Of a stretch of DNA of 64,000 nt, positions 1 to 12,089 are shown piece by piece (the stretch's first letter is position 1; every line of letters starts with the position of its first letter). Under the pieces are notes generated by a model. That model saw nothing but the letters and a program-made list of their open reading frames with translations. It did no database searches and was not told where the DNA came from. Source of the DNA: Dactylonectria macrodidyma (lineage: Eukaryota > Ascomycota > Sordariomycetes > Hypocreales > Nectriaceae); assembly GCA_020744425.1 (NCBI GenBank), contig JAGMUV010000029.1, forward strand, positions 558,001-622,000. The letters run 5' to 3'. Made by a program: the position numbers and the translations under genes.

Positions 1-267
1 GTTTCCATCAGGGCACGAGCCTGGCGGCTGAGCCTTGGTGGGTCGTCGTGACAGCCACGAGCTACGTGGGTGGCTATTGGTTTCGAGTGAGCCCGCCCGT
101 GGCAATTGTCATAGGAGCCGTCATGGTCCCGGACGAGGTCTGGAGGAACCTGCCACCTGATTCAGAAGTACTTGAGCTGGAGGCCCGCCGGGACAAGTTC
201 AAGAATGGCCGGTGCCGGATTTGAGGCACAAAGCACGAGGAAGAGGTACGAGGGCTCTCCAAAGGTC
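1..267. other. Window edge, no gene recognised
   Basis: The stretch lies 3' of the SulP gene and reaches the window edge. Short open frames exist on both strands but none has recognisable content or a start context. It may hold the 3' UTR of the minus-strand transporter gene. Confidence 0.4.
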
Positions 268-3200
268 CTACCCCGCCGTAGTCAATATGTGCGACGTAAT
301 AGCGCTCATTCGCTCGCTGGTGAGCTTCAAGGATATCCTCAATAGCTCCCGCGCGACTTCAGGCTCCTTCGCCTGAATCTTGGCCCAATGTTCCCGGTCC
401 ATAAGCCAGACGACACAATCTCTTCCCACCGCAGCTGTTGCCGTCCGATCTGTGTCCGAGAAGAAAGGCAGCTCGCCACATGTCGTTCCCGCTACGATGC
501 TCTCACACAGCCATCCCTGGGGAAGGTCGTACTCGGCGCGGATGATGCCTCGTTCCACAAGATAAAACCCATTGGCTTGCTCTCCGCGCCGGAAGATGAC
601 AGTGCCGGCAAGGTACTCCCGGCGAGTAAAGTATGTGGTCGCCGGGAACCAAAAGTCCTCGTTCTTGTCGCTCAGGCCCTGGAAGATCTGCAGCATGAGC
701 CTGAGAGGCTCCTTGAAGCTTTGCCGCGTGGTTGGGTGTTGGATATCGATACTGCTGAGAGCGTCGTGAGCCGCCTCGACGAGATGGTTCCGACGAGGCG
801 AGTTGAACGGCGGGTCGAAGGACGACAGAGCCGAGGACTGCGCCGCAGGGACATCCAGATTTTGAACGGAAAGCCGCTTCAGGGAATTCAATTCCTCCTG
901 CGTAGCATAGAGAGTCTTGAGGAGCTCGTTTTCGCAGCTTTCCAATGCAGAGTTAAGATTGGGGAGCATCAACACCTCGATCCCATCGCTCCCTAGCCCA
1001 ACAGCCCTCAGATTTCGCCAAAGCTGGCTTTCGGCGTCCACGCCGCTTAGGACGAGAACAACGTCCTTATTATCGAGCAACCGGCTGACGGTATTGAAAG
1101 CCTCGCCGGCAGAGTAATCGAGCCCAGTGACGCGCCACAAATCCAAAATCAGAAACTTGATGGGCTGCTTGGAAAAGGCGCTATCCTCCAAGAGGCCTCG
1201 AATCTTCTCCTCCACACTCACAATGGTGCCAAAGAAGAGGTACCCTGTAAGTTTCACGATATAAATCTGCCGGCCGACTTCATGCAGATAATGATACTGC
1301 GAGGGATTGCGCCTCACTGTGGATGTGACAACGTCGCCGGAATAGCTTGCACGAATAGCCGACACCCGGGACGTCTGCAGGATTAGCGACACAAAGGCCA
1401 GTAGAATACCGACCCCGATGCCCACCACGAAGTCATGAATGCCCATGGCAAGGACAATTACGACGACAGTAAGGTACTCAGCCAGCTTCAGCTTCTTGCG
1501 AGGGAGCCACAGCGCCTCCAGCAGCAGCTCAAAGCCGAGATCGAAGATCAGGGTGCCCACCATCATTACAGGAATGAACCCAATAAGTGATGGACCCACG
1601 ATCATAATTCCGAAGGTTGCTGCTGCTAGCATGTAGCCCGCAAGCCGAGAATTCCCGCCTAATCGCATGAAAAAGACGGTGTTGGCGTAGACCAGATAAT
1701 TCTGAACGCTGCCGAAGCAACCAGACAGGAAGTTGGAATAGCCGTGAAGCCTCAGCTCTTTATCGAGATCGGCATGGTCCTCGCCGCAATAGAGAGCCAA
1801 GGCAGGGACGTTGATCGGAATGTGGAGGATACCAAAGAAGGTCAAAGCTAGCATTGCGGGAATGGTCTTAATAACAGCATCCCAACGCACAAGTTTGAAC
1901 TCTGATGCAGTTGTCAGAAGCGTCATTAAAAGAAACGTGATTCTCATGAGCCCGAAAGACTTACTGTAGAGCGTGTAGAAGTACCACCACGGCTCACTAG
2001 AGGGTGGGCCTTGAAAGATCCATCCATGGTCGCGCAACACATCCACATCCAAGACGTCGAGTGCCAGTACAAAGAAGTAGAAGGTCAGGGGAATCGCCAG
2101 AACGTACAGAGGCAAGAAGAATTTGGATGTGATCTTGGACTGGCCATAGAAGAGGACAATAGCCAACACAAGGGGGGTGACCCAGAGCGGTACGGCTGCC
2201 GCGTCTACCAGCTTCTTCAGCGTGTCGAGGTCGTACTGAAGACTACCATCGAGACGAGCCGAAACCTGGAATCCAGTGGCGATCAAGAACCATCCAACAC
2301 CGCCGATGCAGCCAATCAAGATGTGCCTGGGGATGAACCCGACCATGTATCCAACCTTGAATCGTCCCATGAGAAAGAAGACGATGCCGGTGATCATAGA
2401 GCTGACGGAATATGACATAATAGTGGTGGCAATCACTGCATCGGGATTGTCTGCGCCAACAGTGTCGGTGATCGTCGCTGCCATGTTGTGGAAGAAAGGA
2501 ACCACTTCGATCTGTGCCATGTTAATTGACGGGGGCGCTGAATCCAGGGCGGAGGATACTGACCAGCTCAGAACCCACTGAGCCTTTGAAGATGCTCCCA
2601 GATGAGAAGGTGATCTGGGACACAATGGTGCTGACGTAGAAGACCGAGATTCCGGCGGAACCGAGATGAGCAAAGATGGGCTTCCCCAGAGGAAAAAGAA
2701 TCATGCCTACAGCCGTCGGCAATGGATGAGAGCCTCTAGGAACAGACAGACATACCGTAGGATAAAGCATCCAGGACGTTGAACAGGAGGCCCACTGCCA
2801 CGACAGACAGGCAAGCGACAGGCAGGCAAGAGACGGGCGTGACCACAGCGCCGTGCCATATTGCCTTGCGATCCCAGCGACGAGGGTTGACGGCCACTGC
2901 AACGCCATGGGTCATCCGTTCTTCCATCTTGTGACCGGCTTCCACCAAACCACTTATCCATGGACGCTTTGTTTGAGACTTTTGTTGTCCCTCGAGGTCC
3001 CTTGTATAGGATCGCCTGCCGGCCGAAACCACCGTAGATAGCAATGGCGTCTGCTCCGAGGCCTCGTCCGTGTGGTGGCTGTCCCGTTGTTGCCCAACCC
3101 GGGTCTGGTCGTTGTCACCGAGTTCGCCATTATCAGAGCCGTGGGGGTGATCTTGAGCAATCGACTGGGGAGGTGACCCCTTGAGTAGATTCGTTAGCAC

Positions 3201-3796
3201 CGAGGGGCCAGCGGGCGCTTCGGTTTCGGGCTCCTGGGCCTCTGGCGATGGGGGCTCAGAAACCTCAACAATCGTCGCCGAGTTGCGCGCATGCTCGCCC
3301 GTGGACGTATCATCGCTAGCATCAGATCCCACACCTTCATGGTAAGAAGATCTCGCCCGTTGCAGGAATGCAGGACTCGGCTGGGCCTGTCCGTCTGAGA
3401 GCAGGCAGCTCGCAAGCTCCGCCGTGACTTGCCCCACACTTCGCGCATTATATACCCTGTCGACAGGCACTGTCCCGGTGTTAGCAGAGCTCAGGAAGCA
3501 CGGGCCTATACATGAACGCGGGGAAGCCCAGGGCCAAGAGCCTGAGGTGATGGATCATGGATGCACATACACAAGCTCTCTCGTACGGAGCCGTGGATGA
3601 AGGACCGGATCGGCTCCCGGTGCCCAGGGGCGGAGCTGATGGAGGATGGCCGTGCCGAAGCAATTGGATGCTGGGATCCGTGAGAGGGACTGGAGCTAGA
3701 GGCAGCATCCCTGGCTTGCGACGGCGGCTGGTCGCGCTGTGAGGATGAGCTCAATGCCCTCCTCCTCCACGGAGTGAAGCCCAGCGGCGAAGACAT
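268..3796 (-). CDS. SulP-family transporter with STAS and cNMP-like domains (Vsb1/YGR125W type)
   Basis: Multi-pass membrane transporter of the SulP family. It is closest in layout to yeast Vsb1/YGR125W, a vacuolar protein linked to basic amino-acid storage. I read four minus-strand exons: 3796-3571, 3469-2756, 2706-2564 and 2511-268. The introns have GTATGT, GTATGT and GTCAGT donors and CAG/TAG ends, and the first has a GCTAAC branch site. The frame stays open for about 1,108 residues, close to Vsb1. A Ser/Pro-rich hydrophilic N-terminus of roughly 300 residues precedes about ten membrane segments (start near LLFNVLDALSYG). These are followed by a STAS domain (LILDLWRVTGLDYSAGEAF) and a C-terminal cyclic-nucleotide-binding-like fold (FRRGEQANGFYLVERG, then GELPFFSDTDRTATA). 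The second exon has no in-frame ATG of its own, which is why I use the upstream exon and the ATG at 3796. No disruption is seen. The substrate is inferred only from the yeast relative. Confidence 0.85.
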
Positions 3797-5392
3797 GTCT
3801 GTAAACCTAACCCACAGGCCACAGAGCTCCTCGAGGGCGGATGCAGTCGGATGGATCTTAATATCGCATGAGAGCGATGAAGGGAGGCGACGAGAAGCAT
3901 TCCAGGCGTTCGGATCACGGATGGCGAGGATTCGTGGGGAATGAGGTGACAAAACTCAATGACCGAACCAGGTGGGCCATGAGCCTTGGGGGCGCAGGCT
4001 TCCGTGGCTTCCTTGGCCTCTCCGGCTCCAATGGCTCTAATGGATCGGTCCAATGGCTCCACCATGTCGAGGTAAACCTTGCTCGTTAGACGATATCTCA
4101 TAATCGATCAGGTAATTCAAGCTTGTCATCGAGCCGTTTGCCTTATCTTCTGAAGCCTCAGTCCAGCTCAAGACTCAGATGCGCCACGCGGCAGATCGGC
4201 ATTGCTGCGACCAGCTGAAATGCTGCTGGCATGTGCTTGATTGCTTTGTGTTGCTGATGGCGGAATGGAATGATTCCCGCTGTGCATTGTTCCAGAGGGG
4301 CTCTCGTCGTTCTCGGACGCGGCAAGCGGTACACATACATCATGATGCATTGAATTGCGCCAAGTTCTTGGCTCTGGGGAAGCGAGCGCCTTGGCAAAAG
4401 CATAGCGCTGCTAGCCTCGATCCCACCTGATCTTTTGTGGGTCATTCGCCGGTTCTCCAGTGTCAGCGTTTAGAGAGCATCGCCTTTTGCTATCGGAGAC
4501 AGAAAAGGTAGATATCCTCATTGCCATTGGCATCTATTTCAGGTATACATTCACACACAGCCAAACACGGCCAGAGTTAGTGACAATATCTCGTTGCTGC
4601 TCGTATTGCGTGGCGTTAGAGTTTGATTCTCTGAAGGCGCTTGAGTTATCGAGCACCGCCCGCTTGGTTGTTCGAGACCCTAGACCTGAAATGGCACCAC
4701 TGACTTTGGCAGCCCGACCCACGTCTCCTCAACACGCACCTTATCTTAGCTTCGCGTAAGTACAGAAGATGCCAATGGCTGGACCAATGGTATCTACCTT
4801 TCTTATCTGTGGCTGTTGCAAGCGTTCGTCTTTGCTTTCATTGTGATCCAACTGTCACCGAGGCGGCGAACGATACTGGCAATCGCTTTCAATAGGCCCC
4901 ACGTTCCGCCATGTATCTCGACGGATCTCACCTCCGGCCGATCGTAGCCAACCCATCGGAAATCTGCTCAGCGGCGTATTCTCTGTTTTGAGCGCGAACA
5001 CTAAAGACGACGGGGCCGCAACTATTGAATCTCGAGAGGACGGTTGATTGAGATCACCCTTGAATCGGCGGCTTCATCATCCGAGCGAGTGGCAGAGCAC
5101 ATCCAATGGGAACGGGAGGCATTTCGTACGTACGTGGTAAGAATCGATCAAGGCCACCCACTGAATTGCCGTGGGCAGGCCCCCTTGCGGACAGACGACA
5201 TGGTTGGGTCTTGGGTGATGCAATGAACCATTTGTGATGGGGGCTCTTGACTGGTAGTAAATTTTTTGACGTCATTTTCTGCTGATGCGACGGTCACTGA
5301 AGGGAGTTGGCGTTTCTCTGATTCGTTGGCCATATTTGCAAGACCGCATTCGACTTAAGCCAGGGGGTCAGGGCGCAAAAAAATTAATCCGG
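3797..5392. other. Intergenic, no gene recognised
   Basis: About 1.6 kb upstream of the SulP gene, presumably containing its promoter. Open frames here (for example plus-strand 4460-4759) show no recognisable domain and no convincing splice pattern. No tRNA fold or repeat array was found. Confidence 0.5.
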
Positions 5393-5928
5393 CTATTGCG
5401 TTGACACTTGTATACGAGATAGTACCGGACCTTCAGAGGTGCGGGCATCATACGAAAAGGCACCCCAGAACATCTGCGAATGGCGTGTTGGCTTTGCCTC
5501 TGGTTGTACATAGAGGAGATTTAATCGCTCACCCTGATACCCGTTAGTTATAGAGTTATCACAGCTCAAAGTTGACCTTCCTTGGGGCAGAAAACCCATC
5601 CCTGCCTCTCTCCGTCGCCGCGAGCGATTGTGGATTCATCACTGAAGATCCAACGCCGCCAAAAGCTGAGTGGCGTATGTTGGTATTTCTCTGCAAATTA
5701 GAGCCGAAGAAGCGCAGTCTCTGGTGTTAAAAGTGGCCGCCGGACTGCCTTTTGGTGGTGGATGCCCTCTTTCTTGAGGTATCGGATAAGCGTACGCTCA
5801 GAGACCGCCAGACCGGCATCTGTAATGATTTGAGATGGGTGAATAAAAGGATCTTGATAAATGACTCGGAAAATTGATCTTTTATCATGCTCTGAGAGCT
5901 TTGGCGGTCTCCCAGAGCGAGCTTGACT
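5393..5928 (-). pseudogene. Tc1/mariner transposase relic
   Basis: Minus-strand fragment of a fungal Tc1/mariner DDE transposase. Reading down from 5928, a helix-turn-helix part contains SGRPPKLSEHDK and ERTLIRYLKKEGI. The catalytic region then has WIFSDEST followed by RGDGERQGWVFC. The frame is broken by a TAA at about 5698-5700. A frameshift near 5580 moves the reading to a frame with QPEAKPTRHSQMFWGAFSYD, the usual block after the second catalytic region. The N-terminus is cut off exactly where the hAT terminal repeat begins (5929), and the C-terminal third is missing below about 5393. It is a dead fragment. The family is clear from the motifs, but the exact lineage cannot be given. Confidence 0.8.
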
Positions 5929-6060
5929 CAGCGCTGCTGTCAGATCAGATTAACAATCAGATATATCAATCAGATCAATCAAATCAAATCAGATATAGAT
6001 TTCTATCACATCAAACAATTCAGATACTAGCCTCTATACATCTGATATATCTGATACCCC
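5929..6060. repeat. hAT left terminal and subterminal repeats
   Basis: The inverted terminal repeat begins CAGCGCTGCTGTCAG and runs into a cluster of short ATCAGAT/ATCAAAT motifs. The mirror-image right end is at 14795-14915. AT-rich iterated motifs of this kind next to hAT ends are usual transposase binding sites; that role is inferred here. Confidence 0.65.
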
Positions 6061-6122
6061 TTAGGCAACCTTGCAATTCCATGGTTGGATAGCTGTTACC
6101 CTAGAGCTGCCGGATCATGTAT

Positions 6123-6138
6123 ATGTTCCGATTGAAAG
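6123..6138. repeat. LINE target-site duplication, left copy
   Basis: The 16-bp sequence ATGTTCCGATTGAAAG sits immediately 5' of the LINE and recurs exactly at 11849-11864, directly after the A-rich 3' tail. This marks the LINE boundaries to the base. Confidence 0.85.
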
Positions 6139-6215
6139 CACCTTCCTTTGTCACCTTACTTTCTTGGCATGCAGATGTTAAGAAAGTAGCCCTCTTGCAA
6201 AACAGCCCCGCCGTC

Positions 6216-7730
6216 ATGAATGGACCTATTAGTATCCCGCCCGCCTTCAGGAGGACGGCTCAAACACCGTCTTCGCCTCTCAATGCCGTCTCTACTGCTA
6301 CGATTACAGAAGGAGCCCGGCTCGCCCACCCTGACCCCTCCCCTAACCCTACCCCGGCTACTGAATAGCAACCAGTCTCTATTTTTGAAGCAGCCACCAA
6401 GCTCGCGCGCGACCGTATAGAGGAGTACAATGCCAAGTTAAAGGTATTTCAGGCCTTCTGCGCTAAATTTAAAGAAGCAGCGAAACAATTCACCACTGGG
6501 CCCGAACGGGAATTCGCTCAAAAGTTTGCCAATAGCTTCCTAGACGCCTAGAATCAAGCGCTCACCGACGCCAAATCCGCTCCAGTACCTACCTATAGCA
6601 CCGTCGCGGCCTCCCCCCCGGACGCAAACAACGCCCTCGCCCACCAACCCCGACACCGTCAACAACAACAACAACCCCCTCATCGCCAGGGACAACCGTC
6701 CGTGGGTGCCCCACCCCGAGAGGACCTCCGTGTCTTCATCCGGCTGGACGCCGAAGCTCCGGCTAGGGCCCACAATGACTACGCAATCCGGGCCCATATA
6801 TCCCGGAAGCTCGGAGTGGATCCGCGCAAGATCCCGCGGGTACTCCAAGTCAGGTCCGGATGGGCCGTGCTTGCCGCCGACATAACCACCCGCGACCTCC
6901 TCGTGCAGAGACAGTCCGAATGGGCACCCGACTTTGGGGCCACCGCCATAGAGACGAGGCAGGAATGGTTTACCTACCTGGTCTCAGATTACCCCTGCAA
7001 ACTGACCGACCTCTACGGCAACGAAGCGGACAGCGACGCTGCCATGAACGGAGAAATTGAAATCCAGACAGGGCTAAAGCCCATCAACATACGGCCCGCG
7101 CGGCACCAGCCTGACAACTCCTTGATGAAAACTTTACTTATATCCTTCCTGGAGCCAGTTAAGAAACACTAGCGCCTCTTCAGTAGCCGACCAGCAAGGT
7201 TCATCAAGAAAATCGACCGGCCGAGGCAGTGCAATGTGTGCTTGGACTACCACCCGTCACGTACCTGCCATCGACTCCCCCTGTGTAAACGCTGCGGCAA
7301 GGCCGCCGGCCACGACTCCGGGGACTGTACCACCCCCGAGCAATGCGCCAACTGCCTCGGCCCGCACAGCGCCAACTTCGCCGAATGCCCAGCTCGCCCG
7401 AAGAAGGTACACGGCGTTTTCCGCCGGTTGACCAAAGAACAAAGGGACCATGTCCGAGTTGTAGGCGCTGAAACATGTCGCCAGCGCAACGCAGAAGCGC
7501 AACAGCACGCACCTGACCTACAGCAAAACGGCCCACAGCAAGACAGCACCGGGTCGCTGGAACAATCGAGCCCTCGGGCTACCAGTCCGGCCGCGTCGAG
7601 AGCGCCGTCTTGCATAATGGTGGCCACTACCCCCGAGGCAGAGGAGGAACCCGAGCACCCAAGACCCGGGTCCCCAAGGAAGCGCCGCATCGTCTTGATC
7701 ACACGCCCGCTTAACCACGGGCATGAGTAG
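6216..7730 (+). pseudogene. LINE ORF1, gag-like zinc-knuckle protein (broken)
   Basis: Nucleic-acid-binding ORF1 protein of the Tad-like LINE. The likely start is the ATG at 6216, the first in-frame Met inside the element; the Met at 6117 lies outside the target duplication. The middle is Pro/Gln-rich, then comes a conserved region around EWAPDFGATAIETRQEWFTY. Near the C-terminus are cysteine clusters of zinc-knuckle type (CNVCLDYHPSRTCH, CKRCGKAAGHDSGDC, CANCLGPHSANFAEC). Three in-frame TAG codons break it, at about 6366, 6549 and 7170. At least two sit where Trp fits the context (DA-stop-NQAL, KKH-stop-RLFSS), consistent with TGG to TAG change. The stop at 7728 overlaps the ORF2 start in ATGAGTAG, a reinitiation-type arrangement. 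Confidence 0.8.
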
Positions 7731-10700
7731 GCGCCCACGAGCTCGAAGACGCTGTCAAAAGACCCTCCGGGTCTTTCAAGCCAACGTCGGCAAGGTCCCT
7801 CCGGTTCACGGCTGTGCCCTTGCATTGGCAGACTCTGAACGATACGACATCGTTCTCCTCCAAGAACCATGGACAACGATAGCAAACTCTCATTGCCTCA
7901 CGAAGACTCACCCTGCATATGACACCTACTCTCCAGTTAAAGCCTAGGACAACAATAGCACTCGACCCAGAGTCATGACATATATCCGCCGAGATTCCCA
8001 ACTCGTAGCGGACCAAAACCGACCCTACATAAGCCATAATATCCTATGACTCGCGGTCAACGATATAACAATAGTGAACTTCTACCGCCAAAACGACGAG
8101 AAAGATGCGCTAGACGCTCTTCTGCAATAGCCGATCCCTAATTGCTGCCTTGTGGCGGGCGACTTCAACGCCAGACATCACACCTGGCAGACGGGCCCGA
8201 CTACGAACCGCGGCCACGAGATCGCCTTTTAGGCATCCGCAAACGACCTCGGCCTGCTGAACACCTCAGACGTCCCTACAAACCCGCATGGAAACACCAT
8301 CGACCTCGCCTTTTCAAATATAGCTCTCACTGAAGCTAACATCGAGGACCACCTCGCCACCAGCTCGGATCACTTCACTCTTAGTCTAACGCTCCCAAAT
8401 ATCGAACCGACCCCAATGCAACCAAGCAAAATCCGGGTAACGACAGACGACGAGCTCAAGCGGTTCGTAGAAATCGTAGAACTCGGATCGGCTGGGATCC
8501 CCGTCACTGCCTCGAGTCCACCAGAACTAGACGAGCTTGCATCCACGCTTGTGAACCTACTGCAATCGGCAGCGAAGGCGGCAGGCCGGCCTGCGAGGAA
8601 GGGAGCACGCAACGCCCCGTGGTGGACTGAAGAGTGCGCCCTTGCCGCAGCCGGGTATCGGGCGATCAGAAGGCTATATCCTCTCAGATTCAACCAAGAG
8701 GTTTAAATAGCCAAGCGAGATTTCCACCGCGTGGTCCGCCGTGCCAAAAGGCTCTATTGGCGGAACCTGATCAACAGCTTCTCAGATAGCAGCTCCGTTT
8801 TCAAGGCCGTCCGATGGCTGAGATCGCCAGGAGCCTTCCAACCGCCGCCACTCCAAGTCGACGACGTGGTCTACGAAACCCAGCTCAACAAGGCCAACGC
8901 GCTCCGACGAGCTACTCTAGAGCGCCGAACAGCTAAGGACGACATCAGGGACCCTTAGATTCAGGTCAGCCCTCACAGAATGATTCCATTTCCACAGGAA
9001 ATTTCCCTAGAGGAAGCACAGGATGCGACTCTCCGCACTAGGAATACATCTCCAGGAGCCGACAACATCACGGTTAAACTCCTCACAGCAGTATAGCACA
9101 TCATCAGGACACATATTCGCCGCCTCTTCGAAGGGTGCCTGGCCATAGGCCACCACCCGAAGCCTTTCAGGGCGGCCGAGGTGGTCATGATTGCCAAACC
9201 TGGACGTAAAGACCTGACAGAGCCGCGAGCATAGCGACCTATCTCTCTGCTTTCTTGCCTCAGCAAGGGACTAGAACGGCTGGTCGCGCGCCATCTCGCG
9301 TGAGCATGCATCCACTATAGAGTCCTTCACCCACAACAAGCTAGGGCGCTCCCAAAGAGATCTGCGACCGACCTCGTGGCCACCCTGGTTCACAACATCG
9401 AAGAAGTGTTTGCCCTCAAGAAGGTGGCCACATTAGTTACGATAGATATCCAAGGCGCCTTCGACACTGTCCTACGCAACAGACTAATTTTGCGACTCCG
9501 CGAACAGGGCTGGCCCCGAACATCTTGCGCAATAGGCCGGATCCTTTATAGACGACCGATCTGCCTATATCAGATATCAGGACACTATCACCCCGCTCTC
9601 TCCTCTCTAATGCGGTCTCCCTCAGGGGTCGCCAGTATCGCCAATCCTCTTTCTATTGTATACAGAGCCCATCTACCGACTAAGCAACCCTCGAGGCCGA
9701 TTCGGTTATGCAGACGACACAGCCATCCTGTGCACAGGTGACACAGTAAAGGAAACAGCTGCCACAGCATCAAGATCTGTGGAAGAAATAGTCCGCTAGA
9801 GCGCAGCAAACGGGGTATCTTTCGACCCTAAGAAGACAGAAGTCATGCACTTCTCTCAAAGCAAACTCGAGACCGCACCGGCAATACGCCACAGCGACGT
9901 CGAGAAGCGCCCCGAGGCAGCAATGCGCTGGCTAGGCATCTGGCTAGACAGCAACCTATCGTTTCGAGTCCACGTAGAGAAATGGACGGCTAAAGCTGTC
10001 GCCTACCATCTGCGAGGATTCACCAACACAATACACAGCCCGCTCCCCAGCGCTGTGCAGAGCGCCATCAGGGCATGCGTCAAACCAGTCCTGCTCTATA
10101 GCACCGAAGTATAGTACCCAGGGACAACCCGACCACTATAGAACCAACCCTCCAAAGACCGTTCATCAAGTATTAGACATCTCCTATAGAGAATGAATAA
10201 GGCTATCGACTAATCTATACGAGCTATTCTCCCCGTCTAGAAGACGACCCCGATCGCCATCCTCCATCGGGAAAGTAGGATACCTCCTATCGCTCAACTT
10301 CTCGAAGCACGTCAATACCGCTTCTCCGCCCGACTTAAATCCCTCGATGAGGCCCACCCTCTCGCGAAGCGCACGCTTCCACCCAGACAACTCACATACC
10401 ACCCGCTCATCAAGCGGAAGTACCAAATTCCAGCAGAAAGCAGCTTCAGGACCCGTCTTCGTCGGACTAATGAGCACCTCGCGCCCTGCACACAACCGGC
10501 CCTCATGCAAAAATGCTTCAGCAAGGGACAAGACATACCCCTACAGACAGCGCCGAAAGAGGAATCGGCCGTAGCCTTCCTTCAGTAGGTTGAGTCAGTA
10601 GGCCCAACCACCTTGATCGTATACTCAGACGGCTTCCTGTCCTCAGAAAGAGCAGCCAGCTATGGCTTCGCTATTCACCAAGAGGACCTCTCCATCTGCG

Positions 10701-11455
10701 ACGGCTCAGGCCGGCTTGGACCTGCCGTGGTATTTAATGCTAAAGCTACGGGAGCACTAGAGGGCTTCAGGGCCGCTCTGAACCTCCCAGGATCAGCGAC
10801 ACGAGACATTGTAGTCTGCCTAGACAACCTGGCAGCCGCCACATGCCTACAGGGCACACCATCCGACTCTTCACAAGATGTCTTCTTCGAGTTCCAGGCG
10901 CTGGCTACATCTCACAGTACTACACAAGTGCGCTGGATACCTGGCCACACAGACATCCCCAGCAACGAACAAGCGGATAAGCTAGCAAAAGCAGCTTCCT
11001 CACTGCCAGAGCCGGAAGGCGCTCAGCCGACACTGGCATACCTGCGAAAGATGGCGAGGCAAAAACCGAAGGAAGCCTTCGAAGCATAGTGGGCAGCCTC
11101 CGCCCCCGAGCAATATAAGAGATTCAACCTCAAGGCCACTACACGCTGCCCGCCGGAGCTCTCACTCCCACGGACAGTTTTACACCACTTACTTACAGCA
11201 AGGTCCCTCCATAAGGACTTTACTACATACTATAAACGCTTTAACTACAAAGACGCACGAGTGACCTGCTCGTACGGCTAATGCAAAGCACCTAATCATA
11301 TCTTCTACTGCAGAAAGGTACTGCGACGGTATCAAATAAGGCTTGTCCCATCGCCAACCGTAACAGTCAACCTCGCAATAAGAAGAAATTTCAACAAGTA
11401 CACCAAGGTAGCCAAATCAAGCGGCTTCTTCGAAAAGATCTATCCTCATTACTAG
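7723..11455 (+). pseudogene. LINE ORF2: endonuclease, reverse transcriptase, RNase H (broken)
   Basis: Polyprotein of a Tad-clade LINE. In order: an apurinic-type endonuclease (LLQEPW, GDFNARHHTWQTG, SSDH), a reverse transcriptase (SPGADNI, RPISLLSCLSKGLERL, DIQGAFDTV, GLPQGSP, GYADDTA), an RNase H (YSDGF, ALEGF, LDNLAAA, WIPGHTDIPSNEQADKLA) and a C-terminal zinc knuckle (CKAPNHIFYC). I count about 19 internal stops: some 13 TAG, 4 TAA and 2 TGA. Many replace a Trp fixed by the family or context (RA-stop-RPISLL, STEV-stop-YPG). One frameshift lies near 9538, between DTV..ILRLREQGW and the LPQGSP motif. The start ATG at 7723 overlaps the end of ORF1. The gene is dead, but every catalytic block can still be read. 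Confidence 0.85.
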
Positions 11456-11848
11456 ACAAAGCAGACCTAAGACGCACCCGCATCTCTTCCTCTCCTTTTA
11501 TTATATTCTCTCCTCTCTCCTATCTTCTCTTTTATTCCTTTTCTTCAATTATACAGGCTTGACCGCCTCGTACAGTCATGCCAATGCCCTCTCACCAATC
11601 TCCCTAAAGACTGGCCCATATAGCGGCTACTACTATGATAGCCGCGCCTGGTGATCCCGCTGACGGGTAACAGGCTCAACAGAATGCGCCTTTGAGCCGA
11701 TAATATACTGGATAGTGGTCTTTTCTATATTTCACGAAAGTATTGCGTAGATTTAGCATTAAAGACCCTAGCTCAGCACGTCCTGTGCCCCAATAGGGGA
11801 CTTTATGGGCGCCACAGCCCTCCGGACGAAAAATATACAAACAAACAA

Positions 11849-11864
11849 ATGTTCCGATTGAAAG
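11849..11864. repeat. LINE target-site duplication, right copy
   Basis: Exact 16-bp repeat of 6123-6138, placed directly after the A-rich LINE tail. The hAT sequence resumes after it (TAAAGCGTTACAGG). Confidence 0.85.
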
Positions 11865-12089
11865 TAAAGCGTTACAGGGGTCATCAGCCCAGCAAAATTT
11901 GTCCGGGACCCTTACCAGGGACCTGGCGAGAGGCAATTTTAAAGGAATATTCCTCCCTCCCCCCCCCCCCCCTTTTTTTTTTCTTTCCATGTGCTCGTAG
12001 TGTAGCCTTTGCCAGCCAGGCATACGCCACCTTTAGACCGTCAGAAACTCGTCAGCTATTTAATCTGAAACTATCCACACATTCTGCTC
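11865..12089. other. hAT 5' leader region
   Basis: This is hAT sequence between the LINE insertion and the transposase start. It contains a C/T run near 11960-11985 and no gene. Confidence 0.4.

Larger units (their letters stand above)
6139..11848 (+). mobile_element. Tad-like non-LTR retrotransposon (LINE), full length but mutated
   Basis: Non-LTR retrotransposon of about 5.7 kb with two open-frame regions, a short 3' UTR and an A-rich 3' end (AAAAATATACAAACAAACAA), flanked by a perfect 16-bp target duplication. ORF1 is gag-like with zinc knuckles. ORF2 carries an endonuclease, reverse transcriptase, RNase H and a terminal zinc knuckle, the layout of the fungal Tad clade. Both frames are riddled with stop codons (mostly TAG) and ORF2 has one frameshift, so the copy is dead. 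The 3' UTR (11456-11848) contains no gene. The element landed inside the left part of a hAT transposon. Confidence 0.88.

Noticed and set aside
388..996. Long plus-strand open frame of about 200 codons
   Set aside because: It lies fully opposite the cNMP/STAS part of the SulP gene and has no domain of its own; it is an antisense shadow.
4600..4690. tRNA-like TTCGAGA loop sequence
   Set aside because: The flanking bases do not pair into a T stem or acceptor stem.
7723..11455. TAG as a recoded Trp/Gln codon in the LINE
   Set aside because: Normal TGG and CAG codons remain in the same frames, TAA and TGA stops also occur and a frameshift is present. CpA mutation explains all of it.
11676..12023. 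Minus-strand frame over the LINE 3' end
   Set aside because: It spans the LINE/hAT junction and the poly-C/poly-T tract (read as KKKGGGGGG), so it is a chance frame.
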